This document shows positions 63,491 to 64,000 of a stretch of 64,000 nucleotides of DNA, piece by piece. Every line of letters starts with the position of its first letter. Position 1 is the first letter of the stretch. The translations under genes were made by a program, and so were the position numbers. The stretch comes from Allomuricauda sp. Lineage in GTDB: Bacteria; Bacteroidota; Bacteroidia; Flavobacteriales; Flavobacteriaceae. The stretch spans positions 121,677 through 185,676 of the forward strand of contig NZ_JACESV010000005.1 of the NCBI RefSeq assembly GCF_013911645.1, read 5' to 3'. The notes under the pieces were generated by a model. The model saw nothing but the letters and a program-made list of their open reading frames with translations, did no database searches and was not told where the DNA came from.

Positions 63491-64000
63491 TTAGTGTTCA
63501 TGGCCATGTGCAGGGGTTGTTCCTGACATGGAAGCCATTTTTACCTGATACGCACCTGTGGTTACCACAACATCACCAGCTTCCAAACCTTTTAAGACCT
63601 CTACATTTTCACCATTGCGTTTACCTATGGTAATTGATCTCCGTTCAAAGCTTTCTCCCGAAAGTTGCACCATAACCGAATAGTTACCGTAATCTTCCAG
63701 TAAGGCCGATTCGGGAACAAGTGTGGTTTGTTTACCATCACCCATTGCAATCTGTACTTGGGTTAAACTACCGTCTGGAACTGCAATAATGTCGTTCACT
63801 CTGGCAAATACTGAAATCAATGGACTCTCCATTTCCACATCTTTTGAAATGGATAGGATTTCACCATCTGAATCTGAAATGTTTTTCCAATCACCAGTTT
63901 CCGTTTGATACCATAAACCTTTGATATTTTCCATGGTCAAACCATAGGTGGGTGCAATCTGAGATTTCAATACTTTTGAATCCTCTGTTGCCACACTGAT
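63491..64000 (-). CDS. CusB/CzcB-type efflux adaptor (membrane fusion protein), C-terminal part
   Basis: The 5' end lies beyond the window: the frame is open to base 64000, so the GTG at 63994 is internal. The visible about 169 residues include the beta-barrel (DVEMESPLISVFARVNDIIA) and the membrane-proximal domain (LEAGDVVVTTGAYQVKMAS). The tail HGHEH is His-rich and probably binds metal. It connects the RND permease to an outer membrane channel; the channel gene is expected further upstream, outside the window. Confidence 0.88.
   Translation of the reverse strand: MSVATEDSKVLKSQIAPTYGLTMENIKGLWYQTETGDWKNISDSDGEILSISKDVEMESPLISVFARVNDIIAVPDGSLTQVQIAMGDGKQTTLVPESALLEDYGNYSVMVQLSGESFERRSITIGKRNGENVEVLKGLEAGDVVVTTGAYQVKMASMSGTTPAHGHEH

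Overview
The window is typical Flavobacteriaceae (Bacteroidota) chromosome. The diagnostic genes are type IX secretion and gliding-motility components (PorV, GldJ, a PorP/SprF-like protein, a CHU_C-type adhesin), PafA-type alkaline phosphatase, a hypoxanthine phosphoribosyltransferase-adenylate kinase fusion, MlaEF, and TAnnTTTG-like promoters without strong Shine-Dalgarno sites. A marine genus near Muricauda/Allomuricauda is possible, but that is a guess.

Layout. 1-7.9 kb holds rarA (5' cut by the window), a three-gene envelope cluster, yjjG, a polysaccharide deacetylase, radC, a DUF1569 gene and a degenerate Mpl-like Mur ligase. 8.2-14 kb is a secreted-adhesin operon (T9SS type B substrate, SprF-like protein, OmpA/PD40 protein). 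14-18.6 kb has a cupin, an SDR, DoxX, a LytS/LytR-type two-component system and small envelope genes. 18.7-25 kb has obg, the hpt-adk fusion, purK, purE, an EF-hand membrane protein and an M3 peptidase. 25-32 kb has a PAS histidine kinase with a single-domain response regulator, an ECF sigma factor with a zinc-binding anti-sigma candidate, a UbiA-like protein and gcvP.

32.4-40.7 kb is the accessory zone. A FabH-like synthase, a small methyltransferase and a family 2 glycosyltransferase are separated by about 1.5 kb of duplicated non-coding repeats. They are followed by an AT-rich five-gene cassette: a 62-aa double-glycine peptide, two membrane proteins without a recognised function, a membrane-anchored thioredoxin-like protein and a C39-peptidase ABC exporter. 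This is the best candidate for an undescribed system: an exported, probably disulfide-bonded bacteriocin-like peptide. A 21-bp-spaced direct repeat upstream recurs before a DUF413/phospholipase-D-like operon at 47.7 kb and looks like a LytTR regulator site.

40.7-60.1 kb returns to core genes: pafA, mlaE-mlaF, a DUF389 protein, manC, a SprT-like gene, an SDR, an M28 peptidase, pdhA/aceF, cdd, porV, gldJ, murF, tRNA-Val(GAC), a QueD-like gene and a UPF0173 hydrolase. porU is not between porV and gldJ. At 60174-60197 a 24-bp tRNA 3' fragment abuts a terminator and is followed by a CusA/CzcA-type efflux permease and a truncated adaptor. This looks like the left edge of a tRNA-integrated island that continues past the window.
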